A stretch of DNA of 48,649 nt. Origin: Deltaproteobacteria bacterium (GTDB taxonomy: Bacteria > Desulfobacterota > Desulfobaccia > Desulfobaccales > 0-14-0-80-60-11). Made by a program: the position numbers and the translations under genes. The notes beneath the pieces were generated by a model that ran no database searches, had not been told where the DNA came from, and saw nothing but the letters and a program-made list of their open reading frames with translations. Position 1 is the first letter of the stretch, and each line of letters begins with the position of its first letter. Where the stretch lies: contig VGSW01000005.1 in NCBI GenBank assembly GCA_016874915.1, forward strand, positions 1-48,649, written 5' to 3'. Positions 1-6,943 of this stretch are shown here, in pieces.

Positions 1-43
1 TGGGAGAGGGGGCAGGGGCCTCAGCCCCTGGCCCCCTCTCCCA
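1..43 (-). terminator. GC-rich hairpin after acyl-CoA dehydrogenase
   Basis: An arm of about 19-20 bases (TGGGAGAGGGGGC, then AGGGGC) pairs with its inverse across a 4-base loop, with one bulged base. It lies 15 bases beyond the stop codon of the minus-strand acyl-CoA dehydrogenase and is a good candidate for its transcription terminator. No long T tract is visible inside the window, so it could instead be a dispersed palindrome. Confidence 0.5.
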
Positions 44-58
44 AAGATTAACAAGTTG

Positions 59-1207
59 TCATTTCTTCTGGAACGGCGCCAGGGCCGCCCGGCCCACCAC
101 CACCTTGCCGATTTCTCCGGTGCCGCCCGCGGAGATGGTCACCAGGGCATCCCGCAGGAGGCGCTGGACTTTGTATTCTTTCATGATGCCATAGGCGCCG
201 TGAATCTCGATGGCCTTTTTGGCGCAACACGCCGCGGCGTCGCAGGTGTAGTATTTGGCCATGGCGCTTTCCGTATCAAACCTCATTTTCTGGTCCTTCA
301 TCCAGGAGGCCCGGTAGCAGAGGAGCCGGCAAATCTCCAGTTCCGTGAAGATTTCGGCGACGTAGAAGCTGATGGCTTGCAGCGCGGCTATGGGTTTGCC
401 GTAGAGGACTCTTTCACCGGCAAATTTCCCGGACTCCTCATAGCAAGCCTGAAGAATGCCCAAAGCCACCGCGGCCATGCCGGTCCGGCCGCTTTCGCTG
501 ACGGTTTTGAGGGCTACTCCCAGGCCGCCGCCTTCCTGACCCAAAATATTGCCCCGGGCTATTTCGCAATTGGTCAACACCAATTCCCCCGTGTTGGACC
601 CCCGCAGGCCGAATTTGTGCTCCACCCGCCCGGTCTTGGCGCCGGGGGCGTCCTTGTCCACCATGAAAGCCGAAAGACCTTTGGGGCCTTCCCCGGTTCT
701 GGCAAGCACCAGCCAATAATCGGAAGTATGGGAATTGGTGATGAAGCACTTCCTGCCGTTGAGAATCCAGGTATCGCCTTTTAACTCCGCGGTGGACTGC
801 ATCCCCAGGACGTCCGATCCTCCGGAAGGTTCGGTAACGGCCACGCAACCCATGGTTTCGCCCCGGGCCAGGGGGGGAATATACTTCTTTTTCTGCTCTT
901 CGGTGCCGAAATCCTGGAGCGCGGCAATGGCCATGTGGTGGACTTGCACAGCCATGGAGACCGCGGCGGAGACCCGGGCCAACTCCTCCAGCACGATGGT
1001 GCGGGCCACATATCCCAGCCCGACGCCGCCGTAGTCCGGCGGGGCGATGAGGCCGGTGATCCCCATGTGGGCCATGGGTTTCAGAAGTTCCGTGGGAAAA
1101 TCCCCGGTCTCTTCCATGGCCTCAATTTTGGGGGTGATCTCACTCTCTGCAAACTCCCTGGCCGATTTCCTCAACAACTCCTCTCGTTCCGACAGCTTGA
1201 AGTCCAT
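59..1207 (-). CDS. Acyl-CoA dehydrogenase family protein
   Basis: A 382-residue protein of normal family length. It should oxidise an acyl-CoA at the alpha-beta bond using FAD and pass electrons to an electron-transfer flavoprotein. The N-terminal helical domain is followed by the FAD/substrate motif AVTEPSGGSD, the ITNSHTSDYW beta-domain segment and a C-terminal helical domain ending HGAYGIMKEYKVQRLLRDA. In butyryl- and medium-chain enzymes the catalytic Glu sits in the motif YEGTSE; here the aligned segment reads SAGGTGE, so Gly occupies that place. The alternative Glu position of isovaleryl-type enzymes is also not obviously filled. The gene stands alone; tetR lies 158 bases upstream on the same strand. 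The substrate cannot be read from sequence, and a role in fatty- or aromatic-acid oxidation is inference. Confidence 0.93.
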   Translation of the reverse strand: MDFKLSEREELLRKSAREFAESEITPKIEAMEETGDFPTELLKPMAHMGITGLIAPPDYGGVGLGYVARTIVLEELARVSAAVSMAVQVHHMAIAALQDFGTEEQKKKYIPPLARGETMGCVAVTEPSGGSDVLGMQSTAELKGDTWILNGRKCFITNSHTSDYWLVLARTGEGPKGLSAFMVDKDAPGAKTGRVEHKFGLRGSNTGELVLTNCEIARGNILGQEGGGLGVALKTVSESGRTGMAAVALGILQACYEESGKFAGERVLYGKPIAALQAISFYVAEIFTELEICRLLCYRASWMKDQKMRFDTESAMAKYYTCDAAACCAKKAIEIHGAYGIMKEYKVQRLLRDALVTISAGGTGEIGKVVVGRAALAPFQKK

Positions 1208-1238
1208 AGAAACTGCCTCCTTTCCAAAAAATTAGTGT

Positions 1239-1306
1239 CACAGGCCTCCGGCCTGTGGGCACCGTATGTTCTCCCAAGCGGCTTTTCCACAGGCTGGAAG
1301 CCTGTG
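1239..1306. repeat. Two CACAGGC/GCCTGTG palindromes
   Basis: Two hairpin-forming units lie side by side, CACAGGCC-tcc-GGCCTGTG at 1239-1257 and CACAGGCT-gga-AGCCTGTG at 1288-1306. The same core recurs at 44592-44611 and 46094-46113, so this is a dispersed palindromic repeat of REP type. It fills most of the gap between the acyl-CoA dehydrogenase start and the tetR stop. Confidence 0.75.
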
Positions 1307-1365
1307 CCACTCCATCCAGACATCGCCTTTAGTTTTTCATTTCAGCAAGAGGAAGCCGATACGGT

Positions 1366-1950
1366 TTAAGTGCTGATCATGGTTAAGAAGGCAATAAGAC
1401 CTTTAATATTGCGGTCCAGATTATCCCTGGATTTATCAGAAGTATAGGCGACACAGGCCCCTAGAATCCCCGAGAAGATCATTTCGGCCACCATGGCCGT
1501 ATCCATGCCGTTGCTCAGGTGGCCGGCTTCCTGTTCCTGGTCCAGGAACCGCTGGATCATGCACTTGAACCTTTGGAAACCTTCGTTCACCTCCCTGGCC
1601 AGGTGGGGCTGCTGGTCATTCAATTCCACCGCCAGGGTGACGAATATGCAGCCTCCGGGGAAGTTTTCCGAGTCGGCCAAATAATGGTCCCGATAGTTTT
1701 CCAGGAGCTTCTTGAGCCGGTCCAGGGGGCGCTCCACTTGGTCCAGGCCGGCCAGGTTGCGCTCGCGCCAGATTTTGCGGGCTTCGCTCAGGGCGGCTAA
1801 AAAGAGAGCTTCTTTGCTTCTGAAGTGATTGTACAGCCCGCCCTTGGAAGTCCCCACGGATTCCAGGATGTCATTGATGGAGGTGCTCATGAAGCCTTTG
1901 GTGGAGAATTGACGCAGGGCTTCATGAATGATTCTTTCTTTGAGGGACAT
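1366..1950 (-). CDS. TetR/AcrR family transcriptional regulator
   Basis: A 194-residue protein with the classic N-terminal TetR helix-turn-helix: IIHEALRQFSTKGF, then TSINDILESVGTSKGGLYNHF and RSKEALF within the first 50 residues. The C-terminal ligand domain resembles the TetR_C type found in regulators with the phrase GGCIFVTLAVE. It is co-directional with the acyl-CoA dehydrogenase that follows it, so regulation of that gene is plausible. A near-perfect 22-bp palindrome sits just downstream of a good promoter in its own 5' region, which suggests autorepression relieved by a ligand. The ligand is unknown. Confidence 0.93.
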   Translation of the reverse strand: MSLKERIIHEALRQFSTKGFMSTSINDILESVGTSKGGLYNHFRSKEALFLAALSEARKIWRERNLAGLDQVERPLDRLKKLLENYRDHYLADSENFPGGCIFVTLAVELNDQQPHLAREVNEGFQRFKCMIQRFLDQEQEAGHLSNGMDTAMVAEMIFSGILGACVAYTSDKSRDNLDRNIKGLIAFLTMIST

Positions 1951-1951
1951 A

Positions 1952-1987
1952 ATACCGTTTCCGGTTTGGTTTTCAGTTTTCGGTTAA
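1952..1987. repeat. Degenerate CGGTTTT-word array before tetR
   Basis: Imperfect copies of a GGTTTTC-type 7-mer run back to back directly upstream of the tetR start. The word is the same as in the arrays at 6864-6896 and 31766-31799. It is one member of the window-wide set of short tandem arrays. Confidence 0.6.
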
Positions 1988-2066
1988 AAGAAATTGTATT
2001 ATCAATAAGTTAGCCATAGAATTTATTGCATCTGAAACCTGAACTTGGTATAATTTCTACTGCATC

Positions 2067-2088
2067 ACAGACCGACCGGTTGGTCTGT
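2067..2088. promoter_or_regulatory. TetR-type operator palindrome
   Basis: A 22-bp inverted repeat with outer arms ACAGACC and GGTCTGT and centre ACCGGT-like; only one symmetric pair of positions fails to match. It lies about 117 bases upstream of the tetR start and directly downstream of the predicted -10 element, where a bound dimer would block initiation. The spacing and symmetry fit TetR-family sites that contain GACCGGTC-like cores. Confidence 0.75.
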
Positions 2089-2116
2089 AGATATACGGAA
2101 GGACTTTCTTTGTCAA
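2088..2116 (-). promoter_or_regulatory. Sigma-70-like promoter of tetR
   Basis: Read on the minus strand, TTGACA (2111-2116) is followed after 17 bases by TATCTA (2088-2093). The operator palindrome begins at the -10, so the start site would lie inside it. Confidence 0.6.
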
Positions 2117-2179
2117 TATTTTTTGGAACCCGTATATTACCTGATCTTCAGCAGCAATTCTCTTATTGATTGCAATAGA

Positions 2180-3367
2180 TCAGAGCTTCAGGTTTTCCCG
2201 GGCCACCTGGGCCCCCAAGGCCCGGGCCGCGGTGAGCTCTTCCGGGTCGGGGATGTACTTGACCTGGAAGCCCGGGTGGGCCATCTTCAGCTTCATGGCT
2301 TCCAGTTCCTGGTTGATGAGCTTCACCGCCTGGCCGCTCCAACCGTAGGAGCCGAAGGCCATGGCCGCCTTGTTTCTGGGCTTGAGGCCCTTGAGATAGG
2401 TGAGAAATTCCGCCACCGTGGGGAAAAGGCCGTTGTTGAGGGTGGGAGAGCCCAAGAGCAGCAGCCCCGCGTCCAGGACCTCGGTCATGATGTCGCTGTA
2501 ATGGCTGCGGCGCAGGTGGTGCATTTGGGCGTCCGCCCCCGCGTCCATGAGCCCCTGGGTGAAGGCCTCGGCCAGCATCTCGGTGGAATGCCACATGGTG
2601 TCGTAAATGACCAGGGCCTTGGGCTCCACTTCCGCCGCGGCCCACTTCCGGTAGGCCTCCATGACCCAGGCGGGGTTCCGGTAAATCAAGCCGTGATCCG
2701 GCGCGATGATCTTGAAGGTCAGCCCCAATTTGGCGATCTGGTCGTAAAGCCGCAGGATCAGGGCGCCGAAGGGCATGAGAATATTGGCGTAGTATTTCTT
2801 CACCTGGTGGGGATAATCCGGCGGATAGTCGGGGAGCTGGTCGTCGAACCGTTCGCTGGAGGCCAGGTGCGCCCCGAAGCCGTCGCTGGAAAACAGGATC
2901 TGCTCCTCTTTGAGGTAGGTCATCATGGAGTCGGGCCAGTGGAGCATGGGGGTTTCCAGGAAGGTCAGGGTCCACTTGCCCAGGGAAAGCTCGCTGCCGG
3001 TTTTCACCACTTCGAAGGGCCAGTCCTGCTTGTAATGGCGGCTCAGGCCCTCTTTGCCGGCGGGAGAGCAGAAGACCTTTTCCGGCTTGACCCGGGCCAC
3101 GGTCTCCGGCAGCCCCCCGGAGTGGTCCATCTCCACGTGGTTGGAGACGATATAGGTGATCTTTTCCGGGTTCACCACCTCGGCCACCCGGGCCAGCATC
3201 TCCGGCACGAATTCCTTTTTTACCGTGTCGATGAGGGTGATCTTATCGTCCAGGATGAGATAGGCGTTGTAGGTGGAGCCGGCTTCGGTGAGATAGCCGT
3301 GGAAGTCTCTCAGGGTCCAGTCAATGGCGCCCACCCAATAGACGCCGGGGATGAGTTCGACGGGCAT
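2180..3367 (-). CDS. fprA: FprA-type flavodiiron protein (A-type flavoprotein)
   Basis: A 395-residue class A flavodiiron protein, a cytoplasmic enzyme that reduces O2 to water, or NO to N2O, and so protects anaerobes. The N-terminal metallo-beta-lactamase domain keeps the diiron ligands: the NHVEMDH motif (His77, Glu79, Asp81, His82), His143 in PMLHWPDS, Asp162 in SSDGFGAH and His225 in PDHGLIYR. From about residue 250 a flavodoxin domain (ALVIYDTMWHSTEMLA...GLLLLGSPT) binds FMN. There is no C-terminal rubredoxin or flavin reductase domain, so an external donor is needed. I chose the ATG at 3367 because GGAGG lies five bases upstream; an in-frame GTG two codons earlier overlaps that site. 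It is separated from dnaJ upstream by a paired heptamer array. Confidence 0.95.
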   Translation of the reverse strand: MPVELIPGVYWVGAIDWTLRDFHGYLTEAGSTYNAYLILDDKITLIDTVKKEFVPEMLARVAEVVNPEKITYIVSNHVEMDHSGGLPETVARVKPEKVFCSPAGKEGLSRHYKQDWPFEVVKTGSELSLGKWTLTFLETPMLHWPDSMMTYLKEEQILFSSDGFGAHLASSERFDDQLPDYPPDYPHQVKKYYANILMPFGALILRLYDQIAKLGLTFKIIAPDHGLIYRNPAWVMEAYRKWAAAEVEPKALVIYDTMWHSTEMLAEAFTQGLMDAGADAQMHHLRRSHYSDIMTEVLDAGLLLLGSPTLNNGLFPTVAEFLTYLKGLKPRNKAAMAFGSYGWSGQAVKLINQELEAMKLKMAHPGFQVKYIPDPEELTAARALGAQVARENLKL

Positions 3368-3382
3368 AAGCACCTCCGGTGC

Positions 3383-3480
3383 GGTGACCGGTGATCAGTA
3401 CCCAGTGACCAGTAATCAGTAGTTATAGTTAATAATTTCATTGTTTACTGGTCACTGATCACTGATTACTGATCACTGGT
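3383..3480. repeat. Paired RATCAGT heptamer arrays (inverted arms)
   Basis: The left arm (3383-3422) and right arm (3445-3480) are made of degenerate heptamers of the form RATCAGT / ACTGATY, with the right arm the inverse of the left. They flank an AT-rich loop of about 20 bases and could form a long imperfect hairpin. On the coding strand the array begins directly after the dnaJ-type gene's TAA. The same word occurs at 5408-5447, 38873-38962 and 45861-45886. Confidence 0.85.
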
Positions 3481-4422
3481 TTACAAGCCTTCTCTAGCCA
3501 GTTCTTCCAGCAACGACTTCTGCTTTTTGGTCAACTCCGCCGGGGTCTCCACGATGATGCGCACGTATTGATCCCCCCGGGTCTTGCCGTTGGCCACGGG
3601 GAGGCCGTAGTTTTTCAGGCGCATCTTGGTATGGCTCTGGGTTCCGGGAGGGACTTTGAGGCTCATGGTCTTGCCGTCCAGGGTGGGGACGGTGACCTTG
3701 GTGCCCAGAACCGCCTCGGTGAACCGGATTTTTCGGTCCACATACAAGTCGCTGCCCTCCCGCTTGAAGACCGGATGTTCCAACTCCCGCAGTTTAACGT
3801 AGAGGTCTCCCGGCGGCCCTCCGAAGGGACTGGGCATGCCTTTGCCCCCCACCCGGAGCTTTTTGCCCGGCAGGGTTCCCGGAGGAATCTTAACCGCCAC
3901 TTTCTCCGTGTGGCCATCCCGGGGAAAGCCTACCACTTTTTCTGTGCCGAAAGCCATTTCGTGGAGGGTGATGGGGACTTCCACTTGGAGGTCGTTTCCC
4001 TTCACCGGTTGGGGCTGGGGCTGGGCCCCGAATCCTTCCTCTCCCCCGAACCGGAAGATGCGGCTGCGGCCGCCCCGACCGCGGGGGCCGCCCTGCCCCC
4101 CGAACAGGCGGGAAAAGATGCCTTCGGAAATCCCCAAATCAAAGATGTCCCGGAAATCGAACCCTTTGAAAATGTCTTCCTGGGTGAACTTTTCTCTGAA
4201 GACCTGGGAGCCGTACTGGTCATATTCTTTGCGCTTGTCGGGATTGCTCAGGACCGCGTAAGCTTCGCTGATCTGTCTGAACTTTTCCTCGGCCGCCTTT
4301 TTGTCCCCTTTAACCTTGTCGGGATGGTATTTCATGGCCAGTTTACGGTAGGCCTTTTTGATCTCCTCCTGGGAAGCATCCCGATTCAACCCTAAGATCT
4401 GATAATAATCCATCTCTGCCAT
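3481..4422 (-). CDS. DnaJ/CbpA-type co-chaperone (type II Hsp40)
   Basis: A 313-residue J-domain protein that stimulates the ATPase of DnaK and delivers clients. The J domain spans about residues 4-70 with the HPD triad at 33-35. A Gly/Phe/Arg-rich linker ([14 protein letters not shown], about 105-135) follows, then two C-terminal beta-sandwich client-binding domains ([17 protein letters not shown] to the end). There is no CxxCxGxG zinc-finger set, so it is CbpA-like rather than DnaJ. The leader is unusually long, about 300 nucleotides from the predicted promoter at 4729-4756, and carries an 11-bp hairpin. No dnaK or grpE lies nearby. Stress induction is possible but no specific heat-shock element is seen. 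Confidence 0.93.
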   Translation of the reverse strand: MAEMDYYQILGLNRDASQEEIKKAYRKLAMKYHPDKVKGDKKAAEEKFRQISEAYAVLSNPDKRKEYDQYGSQVFREKFTQEDIFKGFDFRDIFDLGISEGIFSRLFGGQGGPRGRGGRSRIFRFGGEEGFGAQPQPQPVKGNDLQVEVPITLHEMAFGTEKVVGFPRDGHTEKVAVKIPPGTLPGKKLRVGGKGMPSPFGGPPGDLYVKLRELEHPVFKREGSDLYVDRKIRFTEAVLGTKVTVPTLDGKTMSLKVPPGTQSHTKMRLKNYGLPVANGKTRGDQYVRIIVETPAELTKKQKSLLEELAREGL

Positions 4423-4521
4423 GGTCTCTCTCGTGTGCAGGCTGGCCGTGGGCGCGGTCGCAAGGACGATGTTTCTTTCCTTGCCCGCAAGATGTTGTGG
4501 GCCTTCTCAATATGACATTGC

Positions 4522-4548
4522 CTAGGGGCGGGGAGAGCCCGCCCCTAG
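4522..4548. other. 11-bp perfect hairpin in dnaJ leader
   Basis: CTAGGGGCGGG and its exact inverse are separated by the loop GAGAG. It sits about 100 bases upstream of the dnaJ-type start, inside the long leader, without a following T tract on either strand. Confidence 0.6.
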
Positions 4549-4728
4549 TGGTCAATTTCCGGCAAGTCGCTTCATCTGGCAAGGTCGCCTGATTTGTCAT
4601 GCGTGAAGAAGCAAAGCGACCTAATAATCTCCCCAAACGAAAATCTTCGCTAAGCCCCGAATGACAAAAGAGGATTTTGCCAAGCTCTCAATTCCGGTTC
4701 AAAAAACCGCCCACCCCCAATTAACCGT

Positions 4729-4771
4729 ATTATAAGACTCAGGTTAATTTTGTCAAGACAAACTAGTTTGT
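4729..4771 (-). promoter_or_regulatory. Strong sigma-70 promoter of the dnaJ-type gene with upstream palindrome
   Basis: On the minus strand TTGACA (4751-4756) and TATAAT (4729-4734) are both consensus, spaced by 16 bases. Just upstream of the -35 lies the perfect 14-bp palindrome ACAAACTAGTTTGT (4758-4771), a possible operator. Confidence 0.75.
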
Positions 4772-4829
4772 AACCATTGTAATTCATTAGAAAATTCAAG
4801 TAGGCCCCTGGAGGGCCTAATTTATCTTC

Positions 4830-4859
4830 TTGAATATTCTTTTCCTATGCGGTTATAAT
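4830..4859 (+). promoter_or_regulatory. Promoter of small membrane protein
   Basis: TTGAAT (4830-4835) and TATAAT (4854-4859) are separated by 18 bases, about 70 bases before the start codon of the gene at 4932. Confidence 0.6.
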
Positions 4860-4931
4860 CACAATCTACGTCAGATAGGCATCTTTCCCGGCAAAAAAGC
4901 TGGAAACTTTTGAATCGGCAAGGAGGTTGGC

Positions 4932-5219
4932 ATGACGGCTTTAATCGGTGGACTGGTGGCGATCGCGCTGGGATTAATCGGTCTGGGCTTCTGGTTTAAA
5001 AATTTCATCATCCTGGTGACTGGCGGCATCCCCTTGTTGCTCCTTCTGGGCGGTGGGTTGGCGGTGTATCTGGGATACGAAGAGGCCAAAGACAAGTTTT
5101 TCAAGAAATCCGAGCCCCCGCCCTATGAGGCTCCCAAGATGGCGGAAGCTGAAGTGGAAAAATACAAAGCCGAAGTGGATCGCCTGAAATCGGAGATCGA
5201 CGAACTCAAAAAGAAATAA
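4932..5219 (+). CDS. Small membrane protein with C-terminal coiled coil
   Basis: A 95-residue protein of unknown function. Two hydrophobic helices (residues 2-22 and 25-47) are followed by a proline-containing turn (SEPPPYEAPK) and a heptad-like charged helix rich in Glu and Lys from about residue 70 to the end. It probably sits in the inner membrane with a cytoplasmic coiled coil. AAGGAGG lies eight bases before the ATG, and both its promoter and a clean intrinsic terminator are visible, so it is a monocistronic gene. I do not recognise a family. Confidence 0.8.
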   Translation: MTALIGGLVAIALGLIGLGFWFKNFIILVTGGIPLLLLLGGGLAVYLGYEEAKDKFFKKSEPPPYEAPKMAEAEVEKYKAEVDRLKSEIDELKKK

Positions 5220-5290
5220 CCCCTTTCCATCAGTCCGGTTTTTCGCCCCCTGCCTTCCAGAGGAAGGCTGGGCCTGGACCAGGCATTAAA

Positions 5291-5329
5291 AACGCCGGGG
5301 TGGGATTTCCTTTTGCCCCGGCGTTTTTT
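5291..5329 (+). terminator. Intrinsic terminator
   Basis: AACGCCGGGG (5291-5300) pairs with CCCCGGCGTT (5316-5325) and is followed by a run of T. It lies about 70 bases after the small membrane protein gene. The A-rich left flank could let it act weakly in the other direction for birA. Confidence 0.85.
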
Positions 5330-5407
5330 GGGTTCTGGATTCTGGGTTTCCGTTTTCGGGTGGGGGGATCAGTTGCGACTTTTCACCTAGAATTATGACC
5401 GCTAACC

Positions 5408-5447
5408 AATTACTGATTACTGATCACTGATCACTGATCACTGGCCT
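5408..5447. repeat. RATCAGT heptamer array at birA 3' end
   Basis: About five degenerate ACTGATY heptamers lie directly against the birA stop codon. This is the same word family as at 3383-3480; no inverted partner arm is seen here. Confidence 0.8.
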
Positions 5448-6482
5448 CTACCCCACAATTTCCCCGGAAGTCACCCGCACCACTTCCCCCGGAGCCGTCT
5501 CAATGAGCAAGGCCCCGTCCAGGGCCACTTCCCGGGCCAGGCCCCGGATGGTGGCGTGTCCCTGGCGCACCGCCACCTGACTTCCCAAAGTCACCGCATA
5601 GTGTTTCCATTCTTTCAGGATGGCGGGGAATTCCCGGGCCAGAAAGCGCCGGTAGAGGCCCTCGAATTCCTCCAGCCAGGCCTGGAGAAGGGGCACCCGG
5701 GCCAGGGGGCGCCCCAGGGCCAGGGCCAGGGAGGTGGCCGTTTCCGCAATCTCTTCAGGAAATTCCCGGTTATTGACGTTTATCCCTAAACCCACCACCA
5801 GGTGGCGGATCTGGTCGCTTTCCGTCTCCATCTCCGTTAAAATCCCCCCCACCTTTTTGCCATCCAGGAGCAGATCATTGGGCCACTTGATCCCGGGGGC
5901 CACTCCCACCACTCGCTCCAAAGCCCGGGCTACTGCCACCGCGGTGGTCAAAGTGATTTGGGGCAGCTCATGGGGGGGCAGCGGCGGCCGCAACAGGAGG
6001 GAGACGTAAAGACCCAGCCCGGCGGGGGATTCCCACTGGCGGCCCAACCGGCCCCGGCCGGCGCTCTGGCCTTCAGCCACCACCAGGGTGCCTTCCGGCG
6101 CCTGGGCCGCGGCCAGCTCTTTGGCCCGGTCGTTGGTGGAAGGGAGCAGGTCGAAGTAATGGAGCGGACCCCGCAGCAGTTCGGTCCGGAGGCCGTGGAC
6201 AATCTCCTCGGGCAGCAGCTTGTCCGGCACCTCCAGCAGGCGGTAACCGAGACGGGGAGAGCCCTCGATGACGTAGCCCCGGGCCTTGAGGCGGTGGATG
6301 CGCTTCCACACCGCCATGCGGCTCAAACCCAACCCGGCCGCCAGAGCCTCTCCGGAAATGAACCCGGCCGAGGCCTTCAGAGCCCGAAGCACCGGATCGG
6401 CGGGGGGAATAGAGTTGATTGAAACCTCCGGAGACCGGGCCCGGCCCCGGCTGGCTCCGGGATCTTTTGTTTTGGATTTCAT
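5448..6482 (-). CDS. birA: Biotin-[acetyl-CoA-carboxylase] ligase / repressor BirA
   Basis: A 344-residue bifunctional BirA. It makes biotinyl-AMP, transfers biotin to carboxylase carrier domains and can repress biotin genes. An N-terminal winged helix (VLRALKASAGFISGEALAAG, LSRMAVWKRIHRLKARGY) precedes the catalytic domain with the biotinyl-AMP loop GRGRLGRQW and the KWPNDLLLDGKKVGGIL strand. A C-terminal SH3-like domain ends the protein. The first 25-30 residues are basic, low in complexity and outside the family core, so the true start may be internal. No biotin synthesis genes are adjacent. Confidence 0.95.
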   Translation of the reverse strand: MKSKTKDPGASRGRARSPEVSINSIPPADPVLRALKASAGFISGEALAAGLGLSRMAVWKRIHRLKARGYVIEGSPRLGYRLLEVPDKLLPEEIVHGLRTELLRGPLHYFDLLPSTNDRAKELAAAQAPEGTLVVAEGQSAGRGRLGRQWESPAGLGLYVSLLLRPPLPPHELPQITLTTAVAVARALERVVGVAPGIKWPNDLLLDGKKVGGILTEMETESDQIRHLVVGLGINVNNREFPEEIAETATSLALALGRPLARVPLLQAWLEEFEGLYRRFLAREFPAILKEWKHYAVTLGSQVAVRQGHATIRGLAREVALDGALLIETAPGEVVRVTSGEIVG

Positions 6483-6521
6483 TTGGCGTTATGGGAGCTT
6501 AGAAAAATACTTATGCGTCAA

Positions 6522-6583
6522 GAACATCTCACTTCTCACGTCTCACGGCTAACAGCCAACAGCCAACGGCCAACAGCCGGCGG
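6522..6583. repeat. Two adjoining word arrays (TCTCACG and AACAGCC)
   Basis: Copies of a CTCACGT-type word (6526-6547) are followed by four copies of an AACAGCC 7-mer (6549-6579). The array ends two bases before the stop codon of the small gene at 6585, on that gene's 3' side. Confidence 0.75.
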
Positions 6584-6584
6584 C

Positions 6585-6806
6585 TCACTTGCTTCGGTGT
6601 TCCGGGAGTTGGCGTTTCAGGGAATTATTATAGACCGCAGCCCCCAATAGCAGTCCTACTCCCAGACCCACCACCGCGGCGGTAACGGTGGGCGACATCA
6701 GCAGGGCGACGCACATCCCGGTGGCGCCATAGGCCAAAGGGATGTAAATCTTGGCAGGGATGGCCTGGCACCCCGGCGCCAGGGCGATAATCAGCATCAG
6801 GGCCAT
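6585..6806 (-). CDS. Small membrane or lipoprotein, hypothetical
   Basis: A 73-residue protein starting MALMLIIALAPGC. A hydrophobic N-terminus ends in a Cys that could be a lipobox, although Pro at -2 is atypical. A second strongly hydrophobic Gly/Ala-rich helix (about 30-58) and a basic tail follow. A longer reading frame reaches 6905, but its first residues (TENRKPKTENRR) are a translation of the CGGTTTT repeat array, so I prefer the internal ATG. No clear ribosome binding site supports either choice. No family recognised. Confidence 0.55.
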   Translation of the reverse strand: MALMLIIALAPGCQAIPAKIYIPLAYGATGMCVALLMSPTVTAAVVGLGVGLLLGAAVYNNSLKRQLPEHRSK

Positions 6807-6863
6807 GATTTTCCGGCCCCCGGCGCGGCGGTATGGCCCATAGAGGCGGGATTTCCAATTACG

Positions 6864-6896
<33 letters not shown>

Positions 6897-6943
6897 AAAA
6901 AACATAATTTTTTGAATTTATGCCGGATTATCCGGAATTTCAT

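Larger units (their letters stand above)
4423..4931. other. 509-base divergent intergenic region
   Basis: No convincing gene. It holds the dnaJ-type leader and promoter on the minus strand and the promoter of the small membrane protein on the plus strand. It also has an 11-bp perfect hairpin CTAGGGGCGGG at 4522-4548, a second hairpin TAGGCCC/GGGCCTA at 4801-4819, and a block at 4595-4675 related to the common dispersed repeat containing TTTGTCAT and GAATGACAAA. Confidence 0.7.

Noticed and set aside
3383-3480. CRISPR-like array
   Set aside because: The repeats are 7-mers with no spacers, are degenerate, and form inverted arms. No cas genes are present.
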